NCBI GenBank assembly: GCA_014529385.2
Contig: CM043960.1
Span: 29,750,396 to 29,814,395, forward strand
Length of the DNA stretch: 64,000 bases
Reading direction: 5' to 3'
Source of the DNA: Adiantum capillus-veneris
Lineage: Eukaryota; Streptophyta; Polypodiopsida; Polypodiales; Pteridaceae
Below, in pieces: positions 38,401 to 49,552 of the stretch (its first letter is position 1; every line of letters begins with the position of its first letter). A program made the translations under genes and the position numbers. The notes beneath the pieces are model-generated. The model was not told the origin of the DNA. It made no database searches and saw only the letters and a list, made by a program, of their open reading frames with translations.

Positions 38401-39385
38401 CTTTCACAGAAGACTCAACAATGGCTGCATTTGTAGTGAAACCAGCATTTGCAGTGGAACCACCCTCTTTCTTCTTAGCCTCTTTGGCCTTCAACTTAGG
38501 ACACGACTTGATCAAGTGATCATTAGCTTTACAATAATGGCAACGCATCTTATTTTTGCCCTAATCACCAGAATTTCCGCTCCCAGGAGAAGCATTAGGA
38601 ACATAATTTTTACCACTCGCAGCAGAACCATAAGAAGTGGCTGCATTACTGTTACCACCCTTTCTTTGAGAAGCAATAAAAGCCTGTTCAACTGCACGCT
38701 GCCTAGTCTCGTTTTTTCTGGAAAGTGACTCTTGCAACAGCAATGTGCATAATGCATCAAACTTGACAACTTCTGGATTTCCTTGGGTCATAAGTCTCCA
38801 AGTACTAGCAAAAGTCTGGTAAGAATCTGGTAAGGCATCAAGAACAGTCTGCACAAGGGAACTGTCTAAAATGACTTCACCTGCAAAAATAAGTTGCTTA
38901 TTGATATCCTTGACACTAGCAAGGAAAGTGTCCATATCATCTTCCTCATGCATAATCTTCGACTCCAGCTCTTTACGCAGCAAAGTAATTTTAGCCTCAT
39001 TGCGACTTGCATAAAGACTAGCCAAAATATCCCAAGCCTGTTTTGCAGATTTCGCTGAACGGATGTGAGGAACAATGGTGCGCTTCACAGACAACGCAAT
39101 CAATGCATGAGCATGCGCATCCTTAACATCCCAACGATCTTGTTCTGCCGTAGGCAAAACAACTCTAACAACAACAATCCTTGCAGCAAGACCTGCAACA
39201 TCCTCAACATCGCCTACATCCTCAGAACCAGGACGTACATCGATTCCCTGCACAATGTTCCAGACGCCCTTTGACACAAGGACATGTTGCATCATATAAG
39301 CCCACATAGGGTAGTTGTCCCCGTCCAACTTGTCCTCATCAGCAAACATCTTGAACACATCTGTGTTGTTGTTGTCAGCCATGGT
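35480..39385 (-). pseudogene. copia gag-pol of the composite (C2 body)
   Basis: Gag starts at about 39382 (MADNNNTDVFKMFADEDKL) and is open through to about 38561, then continues after one stop into the zinc knuckle (CHYCKANDHLIKSC), protease (WYFDSGATKHITSH) and the integrase HHCC module (CEGCILGKMQ). Integrase keeps FIDDYSR and LRSDRGGEY, but the third acidic residue region (QQNGVSEGR) runs into a deletion near 37378. RT begins IKNDTWNLCDLPPGKKAIG and shows the same 356-base deletion and frameshift as C1 (about 36286), removing the YVDD strand; RNase H is otherwise preserved (35426-36265). It is better preserved than C1 in gag but equally unable to make an active polymerase. Confidence 0.9.
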
Positions 39386-39744
39386 AAATGCTGCACTTGA
39401 TGTGAAAACTGTCCGAAAATAGGAGAAACGGAGCGGGAACAACACGTGCTATATAGCACAAACTGTAGAAGACTATAAGGCACCTGCTATGTAGAAAATG
39501 GCACTGACAGAAATTCTATACAAAATGATGAAATAGCCTATGTAGTACTGCCTGTAGTGGAAACGAAGGTCGAAATGAGCCCAAATCAAAAATCTGAGCA
39601 GACCGAACTCTATGAGCCGTCCCAAAGTATTTGTCGACTTGCGAACGCTCGCCAAAGCTCACTGAAATTGGAGAAAGTGAGCAGGCGTGTACTAGAGCTA
39701 CTCGCGACTAAGCCCGGGAGGACGCAACCTGCTCTGATACGAAT

Positions 39745-39971
39745 TTTTGGAATTAGGGTTGCAGAGAAACACACACAGCTTGGAGAAGATGAAGGAAGCT
39801 GAAGGCACACAATAGAGAGTGTGTTACTTAGTGTGCAATGGAAAGATAGATAACCCTAGAGTGATGGGAGTATATACAATGCACGGGGGAAAAAACCTCC
39901 TAAAGAGGGAAAAAATGCCCTGGCGGTCCTAGTGTGTTCACACACATCACTACCACATGTATATGGTAACA
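39745..39971 (-). repeat. 5' LTR of the composite
   Basis: 227 bases. On the minus strand it is followed by GTATCAGAGCAGG (39728-39740), the initiator tRNA-Met primer site in slightly mutated form. Confidence 0.92.
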
Positions 39972-41263
39972 CTTGAACACATTAGCTCAAGGATTTGTAG
40001 CTGCTTGTTTCAAAAGGGGGATCAAACACAATATGGTAGCTCAAATCTATAGCTTTAAACAAAAACATAGTGAGTCTGTTAGGGATTGTGCAACTCGAAT
40101 GAAACAATACATTACCAGATGCCCAGGGCTAGAGATACCTGTAGAAGAACGACTTGTATCCTTGTTTCTAGAGGGACTGCTAAACAAAGAACTTCATGAT
40201 ATACTCTATAGTAAAAAGCATACTATCCTAGAAGAGTGTGTGTCGGATGCTATTGACTTAGGAGAAAATTGTGATATCTTCAACGAAGAAGATGTCCCTA
40301 AGGATAACCAAAGCGAGAAGGCAACATCCACTAAACCAGCACAAGTGGGAACGACTACTGCAGCAACACTCTCAGCTATAGAAGATATGCTTAAAAGGAT
40401 GAACGACATGATGAACAACATGCAAAAAGCACCAAGGAATACCTCAATAGGGACAACCAATTAGGCCACAAAAATGGTGTGCAATCGAGGGTAAATGGAC
40501 CAACCATGAGACCCACGAGTGCTACTTCAGACCAAAGTATGATGGGAATGTTCAGTACATGCCCATGAGGCCACAAGGACAACCCATGTACAGATATCAA
40601 CCTAACATGGCCCAAGCTCAAAGACCACCAATGGGTATGGAAAGACCTCAACCTATGTTGGGACAACAACCTCCGTATCCAGGACATAACGCAGTGCCTG
40701 TAAAGTACATGCACTCTGAAGGAGTCATATATGAACAAGCATTAGTGCCTGTTACACCCTATGTGGAGCCTAGTCCATCTACAGTAATGGTAGAAGGAGA
40801 TTGGTATAATTCACATCCAACCCCAATGGAAGAAACCATGACTTATGCTCCACCAGAGCTCGCACCAATGTATTATTTAGCTGATCAATGTGTCAGACCT
40901 CCCATGGTAAGACCCATGATTAAGCCAAGAACAGGAAACTGTCATAACTGTGGTGCAGATGAGCACTGGAAAAATGAATGTTCAAAGCTTGACAAAAAAC
41001 TCAAACCAGTTGAAGCCTATTGCATACAATGTTGCAAAAAGGGAGGACACTTACCGAAAGATTGTCCTAAAAATCCTTTGAACAAGAGTAAAACCGTAGT
41101 AAACGTAGTCCAAGTGATACCTAGTAGCTCATCAGAGAGTGAACCGATTGTTCCAATAAAGGTAATCACTAGAGCTCAGGCAAAGGAAAAGAAACACAAC
41201 TCCTCTAATGATTCGAAAAATACAAAAGTTTACTCTCAAAAGAAGCAGAAGCAAAAGATATGA
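39972..41263 (+). pseudogene. G2 gag, C-terminal part with zinc knuckles
   Basis: The capsid frame resumes directly after the CTTGA duplication (LNTLAQGFVAACFKRGIKH ... SFKQKHSESVRDCATRMKQ) and runs to 40464, where one frameshift leads into a Pro/Met-rich nucleocapsid region (from about 40470). Two zinc knuckles follow: CHNCGADEHWKNEC in canonical CX2CX4HX4C spacing, and CIQCCKKGGHLPKDC with one extra residue. The basic tail ends at 41263. The role is RNA binding and packaging. It is well preserved apart from the frameshift. Confidence 0.85.
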
Positions 41264-42476
41264 GATGAAAAAACAAAAACAAAGGGTTGAAATTGAGGAG
41301 AAATAAAAAAAGCTATTCCAGGAAAAGTTGAAAGAAACTGGAAATGAATTCAAGGAAACAACTGTGAAATCAACAAGAATCATTCTGGTTAATAAAATTT
41401 TTGAGCCTATTAATGCCGCCTTGGAAGCCTACCAAGCAGGACTTAAAGCAGGCTAAAACATGAAAAAAAAATAGAAAAACTATCCTTCTCTAAACGTGAA
41501 AGCAGCTAAGCTGGAAGCTTATCAAAATATAGTAAGAATCATGCAAGAAATGCTGGAAAAAAAAAACCCAAGCTTGAAAGTATCGCAAAACTTGAAGAGC
41601 TTGTGGTAAGAGACACTAAAGAAAAATCCGATGCGGTGGCAGAACCCCACCTTGAAACAAAAGAACCAGAGCTTATAGTGCTTGATAGTGAAGATGCCTT
41701 AGACAGAATTCCATTCATAGATGAAGACTGGCCAGGACACTTATGGGAAAAAATAAGAGAGATTAATGATGGGATCCTAATCCTAAAGTCAGCTCCTATA
41801 GAGGAAGTCTGGTTGGATAACCTACGTCTGATGTAAACATGGATGTACAATCCTTATACGGGGATTGTGGATCTGAAGCTTTAGGAATGTTGAAACCGTT
41901 GACCTTGAAATAATTACCTTCTTACTTTGGGAGATAACGAATATGAATCCATAGTGTGTAAGACCACTCAAGTAAAAAGAGCTAAACAGACCCTAGAAGT
42001 AGACAACATTCATTCAATCATGTCTAAACCCATCCAATGCATTCTTACCTTCGGAGACCTGTTAAAACTTAGACCATACTTATGGAATGATTTACAGAAA
42101 ACCCTAGAGAAGGTGGGAATAACAGAATTAATTTTAAAAATATTTAGGAAATTTGGAAAACAAAATGGACAACAAAGAGATTTGATCTGTTCCTATGAAC
42201 AAAGTCGGAGAATATTATGAAGGGGAAGAAGGAAACAACACCCTCCGAGTGAAATATAATGGCATTGAAACTATGGCGATACTGGATAGTGGAGCACGCA
42301 TAGCCATAGCCACTAAAGCAGTATGGGAATTCTGGGGACAACCAGCCATTAGACAAACTTGAATGAAATTGCAATTGGCTGACGGATACATTGAGAGACC
42401 TTTAGGGCTACTTGAAAAAGTGATAGTCAATTCTTGTGGAATTGAATATCAACACACTTTTGCCATAGTAGAATTG
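41264..42476 (+). pseudogene. G2 gag-pol linker and N-terminal half of protease
   Basis: Degenerate charged linker pieces (for example 41603-41836, and SKPIQCILTFGDLLKLRPYL at about 42019) lead into a retropepsin. The active-site loop reads AILDSGARIAIATKAVW (near 42269-42320), with the Asp-Ser-Gly triad intact. One stop interrupts it after PAIRQT. Homology ends at YQHTFAIVEL (about 42475), just before the flap and the LGRP motif that is found at 61150 on the other strand. Confidence 0.85.
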
Positions 42477-42898
42477 GTGGCCTCTAAGATGTTTCAAGTC
42501 AAGTCTTAAATCACTCCACCAAGAAGAAACTCAAGTAATATTTTGATTGCAACTTAAATATTAATGGTTCTTCTTATTACTGTGGATCATAACCTTTGTC
42601 AAGATGGCATCATTTAGGGATGTTGAATATATCCTGCTTCGTTAGCAATGTTTCACAAGTTGAGAAATCTAGATTATTGTTTTCCAACATGTTATTGTTT
42701 CCATACTAGTATGACTATGCCAAGCTTGACTTAGAGAAAGGACAGCTTGAGATGGAGGTGTGTATGTATAGTGATGATTGATACACTCTAATTCATTTTA
42801 TATTGTCTTTCTTTCTCTTAAAATGTTCAATTCAAATTTTGAACCATTTTTCACCAAAATCTCCTATGTGTGTGTATGTGTATACCTAATGCGCGCGT

Positions 42899-42994
<96 letters not shown>

Positions 42995-45539
42995 TCATCT
43001 CCTTCTCTTTCATTGTAGAGCGTACATAATCTTAGAATCTTTGACATATATCTTAAACACCACTTTTCCTCTAAAACAACCTTCTTTGTTACATCTTGTA
43101 GGTAGGGGTCATCTCATCATAATGTATATTTCAACATTGTTTATTCCCACTTGGATGGAAATAATTGCAAATTTGTGTAGCATATACTTAGAAAGTGTAT
43201 TTATTATACAACTTGAAAATGTTGAATTCATACATGTTTTTTTTTTAGCTCGTCTCTAACGCGTCATGGTACAAGGTGACCTCTTATTATGTTGGTTGAG
43301 TGGTGGTCTTTGTGACAAGGAACTTGCATAACATGAATCTCTACGGTGGCACAAAGCTTTGCTTAATCAATGTGGCTCCCACTACACCAAGAGCCACTAT
43401 GTTAACATGGAGAGATCCCTATTGGAACAATACAACTTTCTATAAGCAAGACATCCTTTCTTAACATGAGAGCACCTCCACCAAAGATATTTTATGTGAT
43501 AGGTTAACCCATGAGCATACTATGTCATGGAATGGATGCAAGAACTATGACTGCACTACCCCCTTGTAAGCTAGCCATGAATGTATATTGATCAAAGTCA
43601 ATGAGAAAAAAGTTGGACTTTTTTATTTGTTGATGTGTAAGAGAACTCTAGCTCTACCCTATTTTGAGCTTATTTGGTAAGTTAAATAAGACTTGTAATC
43701 ATTTAAAGTGTAAACTTATATTTTTTTGTATGATTGTACATGAGAAGACATGATAAAGTAAAAGAGATCTACAAATGAGGTTTAATAAATAAACCTAAGT
43801 GAGATTCCTACAATGTACTTGTGATTTCAAAAGTAAATATCATGTTGTTGAAACAATTGTGTTACTTGATCACATGTCAAGGTCCCATTTTCATCATATC
43901 TCTCTTTGAACCCTTTGATTTCTATCGTTATGGGGGGTTCACAATGGGCCTATTTTCAAAGTTTTAGCAATAACTTTTGTTTGAAAGAAATTTTGGTTGT
44001 TTTAAAGTTTGTACACAGCCTAAGAGTTCATTCTGATTGTTTTCCTTCAGTTTCAAATTTTGACCCAAGGTACTCTTTGGAAGCCACTTTTGTTAGGGTG
44101 AGATTTTGGAAAGTTTTATGTATAGGAAATGCATCCCTTAACACAAGGAAAAACATTGCTTCTTTGAGTATTTTCAATTCCAAGGTTTTGATGCTTGTTG
44201 AAGTGCGTAGATTAAGGAAAAAGTAAGAAATATCTCTTTTACATCATTTTTGTAGAAATTGCCAACTTGCATGTTGATTTTTAAAGAATCGAAACAAGAT
44301 ATGACTTTTTAGCATCACATGACAGTCGAAGAGCGCAATGAGATGAACAAATTGATGTGAGAAAAGCCTGGGCAGATTTGGAGCCAATTGGGAGCTACAA
44401 GCCATTGAAAACAACCTAAAAGTTCAACACTTTCTCCATTAAAAAAACTTGTATCATGGCCAAACAACTGAAATTTGTATCTGTCTACCATTTTAAGGCC
44501 CCTGGATCCATTATAAGTTGGCATCAGTCTGTCAACATCAACGTCCCTTTGGTTGATGATGCAATCATGATGTGCTCTCCTTTTTACTAGTCCCCTGCCC
44601 AACCGTCCACTTGACTTGTAATTTATCCATATTTCTTATACCACCCTATCATAGCACCTTAACTGCCTAGATATGCTCCTCTTCAATTCTTACCCATCAA
44701 GCTTTAAGGGATAAGGAATGGTTGCTTATTGATCATTCCCTGTAATCAGGGCAGCCAAAAAGGAGGTCGGTATTGATTACGAGAATGGTCACTAAGTGAC
44801 CATTCCTGACCTTCAAAGGTTAGGGAGGGAGGCCAATAGTGACACCTGACGGGCATGCACAGTAACAACAGCGTACATGACTCAAACACAAATTCCATCA
44901 GCGCTTGAGGAGAAAAATTTCTGGTGTGTGCTGATGTGGCAGCGCTAGGTTGGAGGAGCAGTTATCCACTGACATTTTTCTTGACACGTGCTTTGTCAAA
45001 AATCTGACAGCGTGCTACTCTTATTACCATCATTAATGTGCATGAAATCAAGGTTTAGGATCTATTGCCCCCCAACCTTGAAGGTGCAAGGTCTCTATTG
45101 AGCTTGCTATTGTCCCCCCGGATCATAGTCTCTATCTTGCAAAATCATGTGTTTTATGCAATGTAGGTGTTTAGCTGTCTTGATCACATCAAATACAACC
45201 ACAATTTTCTCAAGACCTAGATAGAGCTGCTATAGGAATGCAATATCTGTGGATACCTCAACTTTTGAGACCTGGCATCCATTGCACCTAGAACAAAGAG
45301 GATGAATCTGCGATATTCGACACACCTTGCTTGGCATGACAACTACATTCATGAATGCTTGCACAATATACGCAATGATTACATATACTACACATGCTTT
45401 CTTTCTTATATAAGTTCTACCCTGTCCTCATATGTGTTGAAAGGTATTGAATGATCATGTGGGTTATTTAGAGGTGTGCAAGCTATTGCAGTCTGCATGC
45501 ATACTGCTTGTACCTCTGCCAACATTGATAAACAAATTT
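42477..45539. other. unannotated region inside the inverted block
   Basis: No complete gene. A long CA microsatellite lies at 42900-42990. Splice-like boundaries frame two short open segments near 42709-42756 and 43017-43100, followed by a protein-like stretch at 43251-43455 with a stop (NLYGGTKLCLINVAPTTPRA). They might be remnants of a host gene, but I do not recognise it. Nothing is seen in 43460-45539. Confidence 0.35.
42900..42990. repeat. CA microsatellite
   Basis: An uninterrupted CA run of about 90 bases. Confidence 0.98.
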
Positions 45540-45993
45540 TGATATGTACATAGTAGTGTATATATGCATGGACATGTGAACATAAAATGAAAATATATGT
45601 ATTTGGAAGCCTTTACATTTTGATATTAGATTTCAAATATGGTGGACAATGTACACATTGTAAATAGTTATGTTCGTGTGTCGGCAATCACACTTGTACA
45701 TACTTGGCTAAGGTGTCAGAGCCTTGGATGTGGTACAAAGTGGATTTTGTTTTCTCTATGGTGATTTTTCAATCTTTCTATAATGTGAATACTGTAATTG
45801 GGAAGTGCGTATCCTCATCTCGCCCCAAAAGTTGGACACATACAATTATTGTCTATTTGCGGTGTCCGATACACTGTGAAATATGAATCGTTTTAGAAGT
45901 GATCAAAAATAGAATTTGGTATGTGGAAATATTTTTTGGGTATCAAGGAGCAAGCATACATAATTTGGATCCCTTTGGTATTTTTTCCACAAA
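45540..45993 (-). repeat. dispersed repeat R2, right part, inverted
   Basis: Reversed, this matches R1 from about 11140 to 11590. It begins at the G2 LTR with TTTGT followed by GGAAAAAAT, exactly where R1 has CTTTTGTGGAAAAAATG uninterrupted. It is therefore the other flank of the G2 insertion site, in inverted orientation. Confidence 0.7.
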
Positions 45994-46850
45994 TGTGGGA
46001 CGCATGTCTAACCTCACCATCCTATCTTATTGTAGTATTAGCGAGAACCACGATTAAATTGTCAATCCATGGGACGAAGCTGATTCGACTAGTGCATAGA
46101 GGCTACAAGAGGGTGTCAATCTCTCGGATAACAACTAACTACTCGCATCTAACTCAAGCTACACTCAAGTGACTGAAATCACCAAAAGCCAACTTCTCAT
46201 TGGCAAACAAATCACATCTGTTACAGCATCAAATGACATCCAAATGTAACAAAACTTTTACGACAAGTTTATAAGATCTAAGCACACATGCTTATGGTCT
46301 CAAACCCCACTTTAGGTCAAGTTCCAAAATCGCGATTATTAACAGCAGTGGATTTTTGACCTAGTTTTTTTCGACCCAGAATGCATTTAAATGCTTAGCA
46401 ATGATGCCCCAATACCCCGCCTATGCTTAGTTTTTTATTTGAAAGTGTAAATTCTTAGTTATGATGAAATTAGCCGCAGATCGGCGATGCCAAAAGCTAC
46501 GAAATACTATGAACTGCTTATGTCAATGCGTAGAGCTCTTACCTACGGTTGCAATGCAACAAACACGATTGCAATGTGACAACCGGGGAGGGAGTAGGAA
46601 GCATGAGAAGGAGAAGAGTGAGCGCTGTTAGCTCACGCTGTGTTTCTATTATCCAAAACTAATAATCTGGAGTTCTACCAAAGCTGGGTAATGATAGGTT
46701 GATACAATCTAGAATCTTGTAGCCTTGGCTCATTAATTACAGAGTTTATTCGAGAAAATAGGAGTTACAATATTCTCGATTTATCAAAATAATAAGTGTT
46801 TTACAAAGAGAACTCCAAAAAATGGTATCCGTGTTAGCTTGTTGCTAACA
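45994..46850 (-). repeat. 3' LTR of G2 (inverted)
   Basis: 857 bases, homologous to 28655-29569 in reverse complement, with TGTTAGC and CCCACA ends. On the minus strand it is preceded by GAGGAGGGGGGGA (46851-46863), a strong polypurine tract, so it is a 3' LTR. Confidence 0.92.
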
Positions 46851-46889
46851 TCCCCCCCCTCCTCGCCTGTGTCATCCCTTGACACAGCT

Positions 46890-47864
46890 TTATGGACTGA
46901 AATAATCTTCGGATTGACGACTGGTGAGGCAGTCTTTAAGCGCATTCAGTGCCTTCTGGTATCTGATTTTTCTTTCTTTATCTGGCACTTGCAAAAATTG
47001 CATGGTCACTCTGTTCTTCAGCTCCACTGCTGAGTAGCCTACAAATCTTGAAGTGAGGTTGCTGATCATTGGTGCAAATATCTTTGTTCGCCAAGTGAAG
47101 AATCCCGTGTAGAAAACTTTTTCGAATGCCAACATATTATGTGATGGCAAGAACATATACCGGGCGTAGAAGCCATAGAGTACTTCTTCGAAAGGCTGAC
47201 CAGTGAGATCATAGCATAACCCTTTATTTCCCTCAAGGAATGAGATCCACAGGGTGCCTGCTTGCTCTGGCTCATGAAAAACTTCACTACAAGTGAGCAG
47301 CAGTTGGCATATCTTGTATAACATTGCACATGAGAGATCTGGTAGACTTTTGAAGAAAGACATGGCACCTGCTAGGGTTTTCACCATGTATTCCTCTATG
47401 GTTTGTCCTTTCTCTCGAGCTGGCAGTCTTGGGTAGTTCAGCAAGGTTGGCCACTTCTTTGTTAGTGCCTCATGCTCTTGCCATGTCCTTACTCTGGGTA
47501 CATGACATAAAGTTGGATCTCTTTGTAGTGCTGCAGGTGCTCTTGTGAACATAATCAAATATCTCGGATTCTTGTTCAACTAGCTTAACCTCCACTTTGG
47601 GTGGTCTTTATCTGCGTCATCTTCTTGCATGTCTTTGTAGAGCCTCTCCTTTACCTGTAGTATTTCCACTTTTATGAGAGGGTATGGCAGGGATTGCTGA
47701 TGCCATTGCGCATTGATCTGATTGGGAGTGAGTTGAGTGACGTTGACAGAGTGTAGAACTCTCAACTCCCAATCCATCGCGGCTTTCCACTGCTCATCCA
47801 TCTCTTGGTTGATCTCCTCTTTCAGTGCGTCCTCCTTAGCTTTTGATAGCTGGACCATAGACAC
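46890..47864 (-). CDS. extra reading frames between G2 integrase and 3' LTR, unknown
   Basis: Two adjacent same-frame segments, 47864-47580 (94 codons, MSMVQLSKAKEDALKEEIN...) and 47579-46890 (229 codons, MNKNPRYLIMFTRAPAALQ...), separated by a single stop, so they may be one frame of about 320 codons in the original element. The product is hydrophilic at first, then rich in aromatic and leucine residues (LTGQPFEEVLYGFYARYMFL). I see no membrane span, zinc finger or catalytic motif. Its position is where some plant gypsy elements carry an extra gene. It has kept its frame better than the neighbouring integrase. Function unknown. Confidence 0.6.
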
Positions 47865-47934
47865 TATGTCTACATCTGTGATGTTTATCTAAAAATCCTC
47901 TTCACCACTCGGCTCTATTGTGGACTGTGTCTAT

Positions 47935-48780
47935 ACCCCATTTTGCGAAAGCTATACCCCATTTTGCGAAAGCTCTAGCCCCATCATTGGTCGTAAGGGC
48001 CTGCTATCTACACGTGTTGGCATTTTTGCTTGTAGACAAGCATCACACCTTTGAACATATTCTTTGGCATCTGCAAAAAGTGTTGGCCACCATATGCCTG
48101 CCATCAAGATTGCTCTTGCGGTGGTCTCACTAGAAAAGTGACCTCCAGCTAATCCAGCATGTGCTTGTTCTATAATCATAATATACTCGTTTTCATTTGC
48201 ACAAAGACGCAATTGTTGATCTTTACCTCTCCGATACAATTGTTTCCCAATAAGAGCATAGTCTCTTGCTTTAGTTTCAATTTCTCTTTGACGGCGTTTA
48301 CTCATATCCTCAGGAAATGTTCGGCTCGATAAGTAAGTAACTAGATAGTTACTCCACTTAGGAACATGTGACATTTGAAACAATGTTACATGAGGTATGG
48401 GTGTTTGTTTTTTACATTGAGGACAATCCTTTACAAAAGATCAAACATCTCTCCTCATAGTTGGCCAAAATACTCCAAGTCTCAAGATTTGTTGCATAGT
48501 TTGGTCTTTCGCAAAGTGAAGTCCTACTATGGTAACATGTGCTTGACTTAGGTACTATTCTTTTTCTTCAGGATTGATGCATAAGAGCAATATCCCTTCT
48601 CAATTTCTTTTGTATAATAGCCTACTAGCTAGTAATTGATACATAGCCAATTGCTCGATTAATCTAATCGTGATAGGAAGTGGTATTTGTGAATCCACTT
48701 GAGCTATTGTCACCGATGACACAATGTTTTCCGACCATCTAGGTATCATTTCCACGGAGAACAAATAGGCATCTGATAGC
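47935..48780 (-). pseudogene. G2 integrase: two zinc modules, catalytic core deleted
   Basis: From 48780: LSDAYLFSVEMIPRWSENIV leads to a first H2C2 module (SQAHVTIVGLHFA ... FVKDCPQCKKQTP) with stops, and then, after a linker (FPEDMSKRRQREIETKARDY), a second one (EQAHAGLAGGHFS ... QRCDACLQAKMP). Gypsy integrases normally have one. The core begins (AFAKWGID, at about 47945) but is cut off, leaving none of the DDE residues. A 22-base tandem duplication (about 47935-47978) repeats the sequence for AFAKWGI at that edge. Confidence 0.75.
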
Positions 48781-49500
48781 ATTAGGAAAAATATGAACCC
48801 TCTAGGGGCCCTTTGGGATTAAGGTTAATTAGAGGCCAGCCAATGAGAAGAGGGTGGTGGACACACTCTATGCCCTCAAAAATGTAGGGGGACAAAGTAG
48901 TCTTACTCTTCTTAAATGGGCTCTTACCTAGTGAGAAGGTGGGGTGGGGGGGGGGGTGTGGGTGGGCCATATGGAACCTCCAACTTTCCTCCTTTTTTAT
49001 CCGGTTATGAAAAAATCCCAAAAATTTGAAATTTTTTAAAATTTTCAAAACTCAAATTTCATCTTCTTAAAACCCCCCTAAAACTATTTTATGGTCAAAA
49101 AAGCATTTTTTGACCTCAAAAAGTCAAAACATGTACCCAAAAACCCTAAAATTCAAATTTTTAAAAAAACTTTTGAAAAATATATTTTTGCTATCCAGAG
49201 CTCCCCTAAAAGTAGTTCTTAGGCAAAAAGTGATTTTCTCTCTCTAGAACCCCTTTTCCAACCCCTCCTTGGTTGCAACCATCACACTCATCCTCTACTC
49301 CAACACTCTCTCTCTCTACACTATCTCCATTGCTGCAGGAAGGAAGCTCCTCTCTCCTCCCCTACCACCTTCCATTGCCACACCAAGCAAAGGTTATATA
49401 CCTTCTCCTCCCATTGCCACACCAAGCAAGGGTTATCCACCTTCTCCTCCCATTGCCACAAGGGTTAACCACCTTCTCATATCACTTTATCCCACCTACA
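48781..49500. repeat. left terminal region of E1
   Basis: Terminal inverted repeat at 48781, then about 700 bases shared (inverted) with 62040-62803, including a poly-G run (about 48943-48957) and A/T-rich sequence. At 49372-49475 there are three tandem units of roughly 36 bases (CATTGCCACACCAAGCAA type). Confidence 0.8.
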
Positions 49501-49552
49501 TTGTAGCAACAAGCAAGGTCCTTCTCCTCCTCCTAGTTTTCTTTGCTCAACC

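Larger units (their letters stand above)
32714..39971 (-). mobile_element. three-LTR composite: copia - gypsy gag - copia
   Basis: A 7258-base unit with one perfect target duplication CTTGA (32709-32713 and 39972-39976). On the minus strand it reads: copia 5' LTR (39745-39971), primer site, gag, protease, integrase, RT, RNase H, purine tract, second LTR (35232-35457), a 743-base piece of G1-type gag (34489-35231), then copia RT and RNase H again, purine tract and a third LTR (32714-32941). The LTR/gag boundary at 35231 is the same nucleotide junction as at 19952, down to the AAATC target site and mutated TATTGG end. The parts therefore come from a copia copy that already sat in gypsy gag. Confidence 0.9.
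28655..42476 (+). mobile_element. Ty3/gypsy element G2, left part (LTR to protease)
   Basis: Plus-strand 5' end of a large gypsy element: LTR 28655-29569 preceded by TTTGT, primer site, 2-kb leader, gag and the N-terminal half of the protease, interrupted by the composite element at 32714-39971. Coding homology stops at about 42476 in the protease. The protease resumes on the opposite strand at about 61168, which together with the matching target duplication at 45989-45993 shows that the two parts are one element split by an inversion. Confidence 0.88.
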
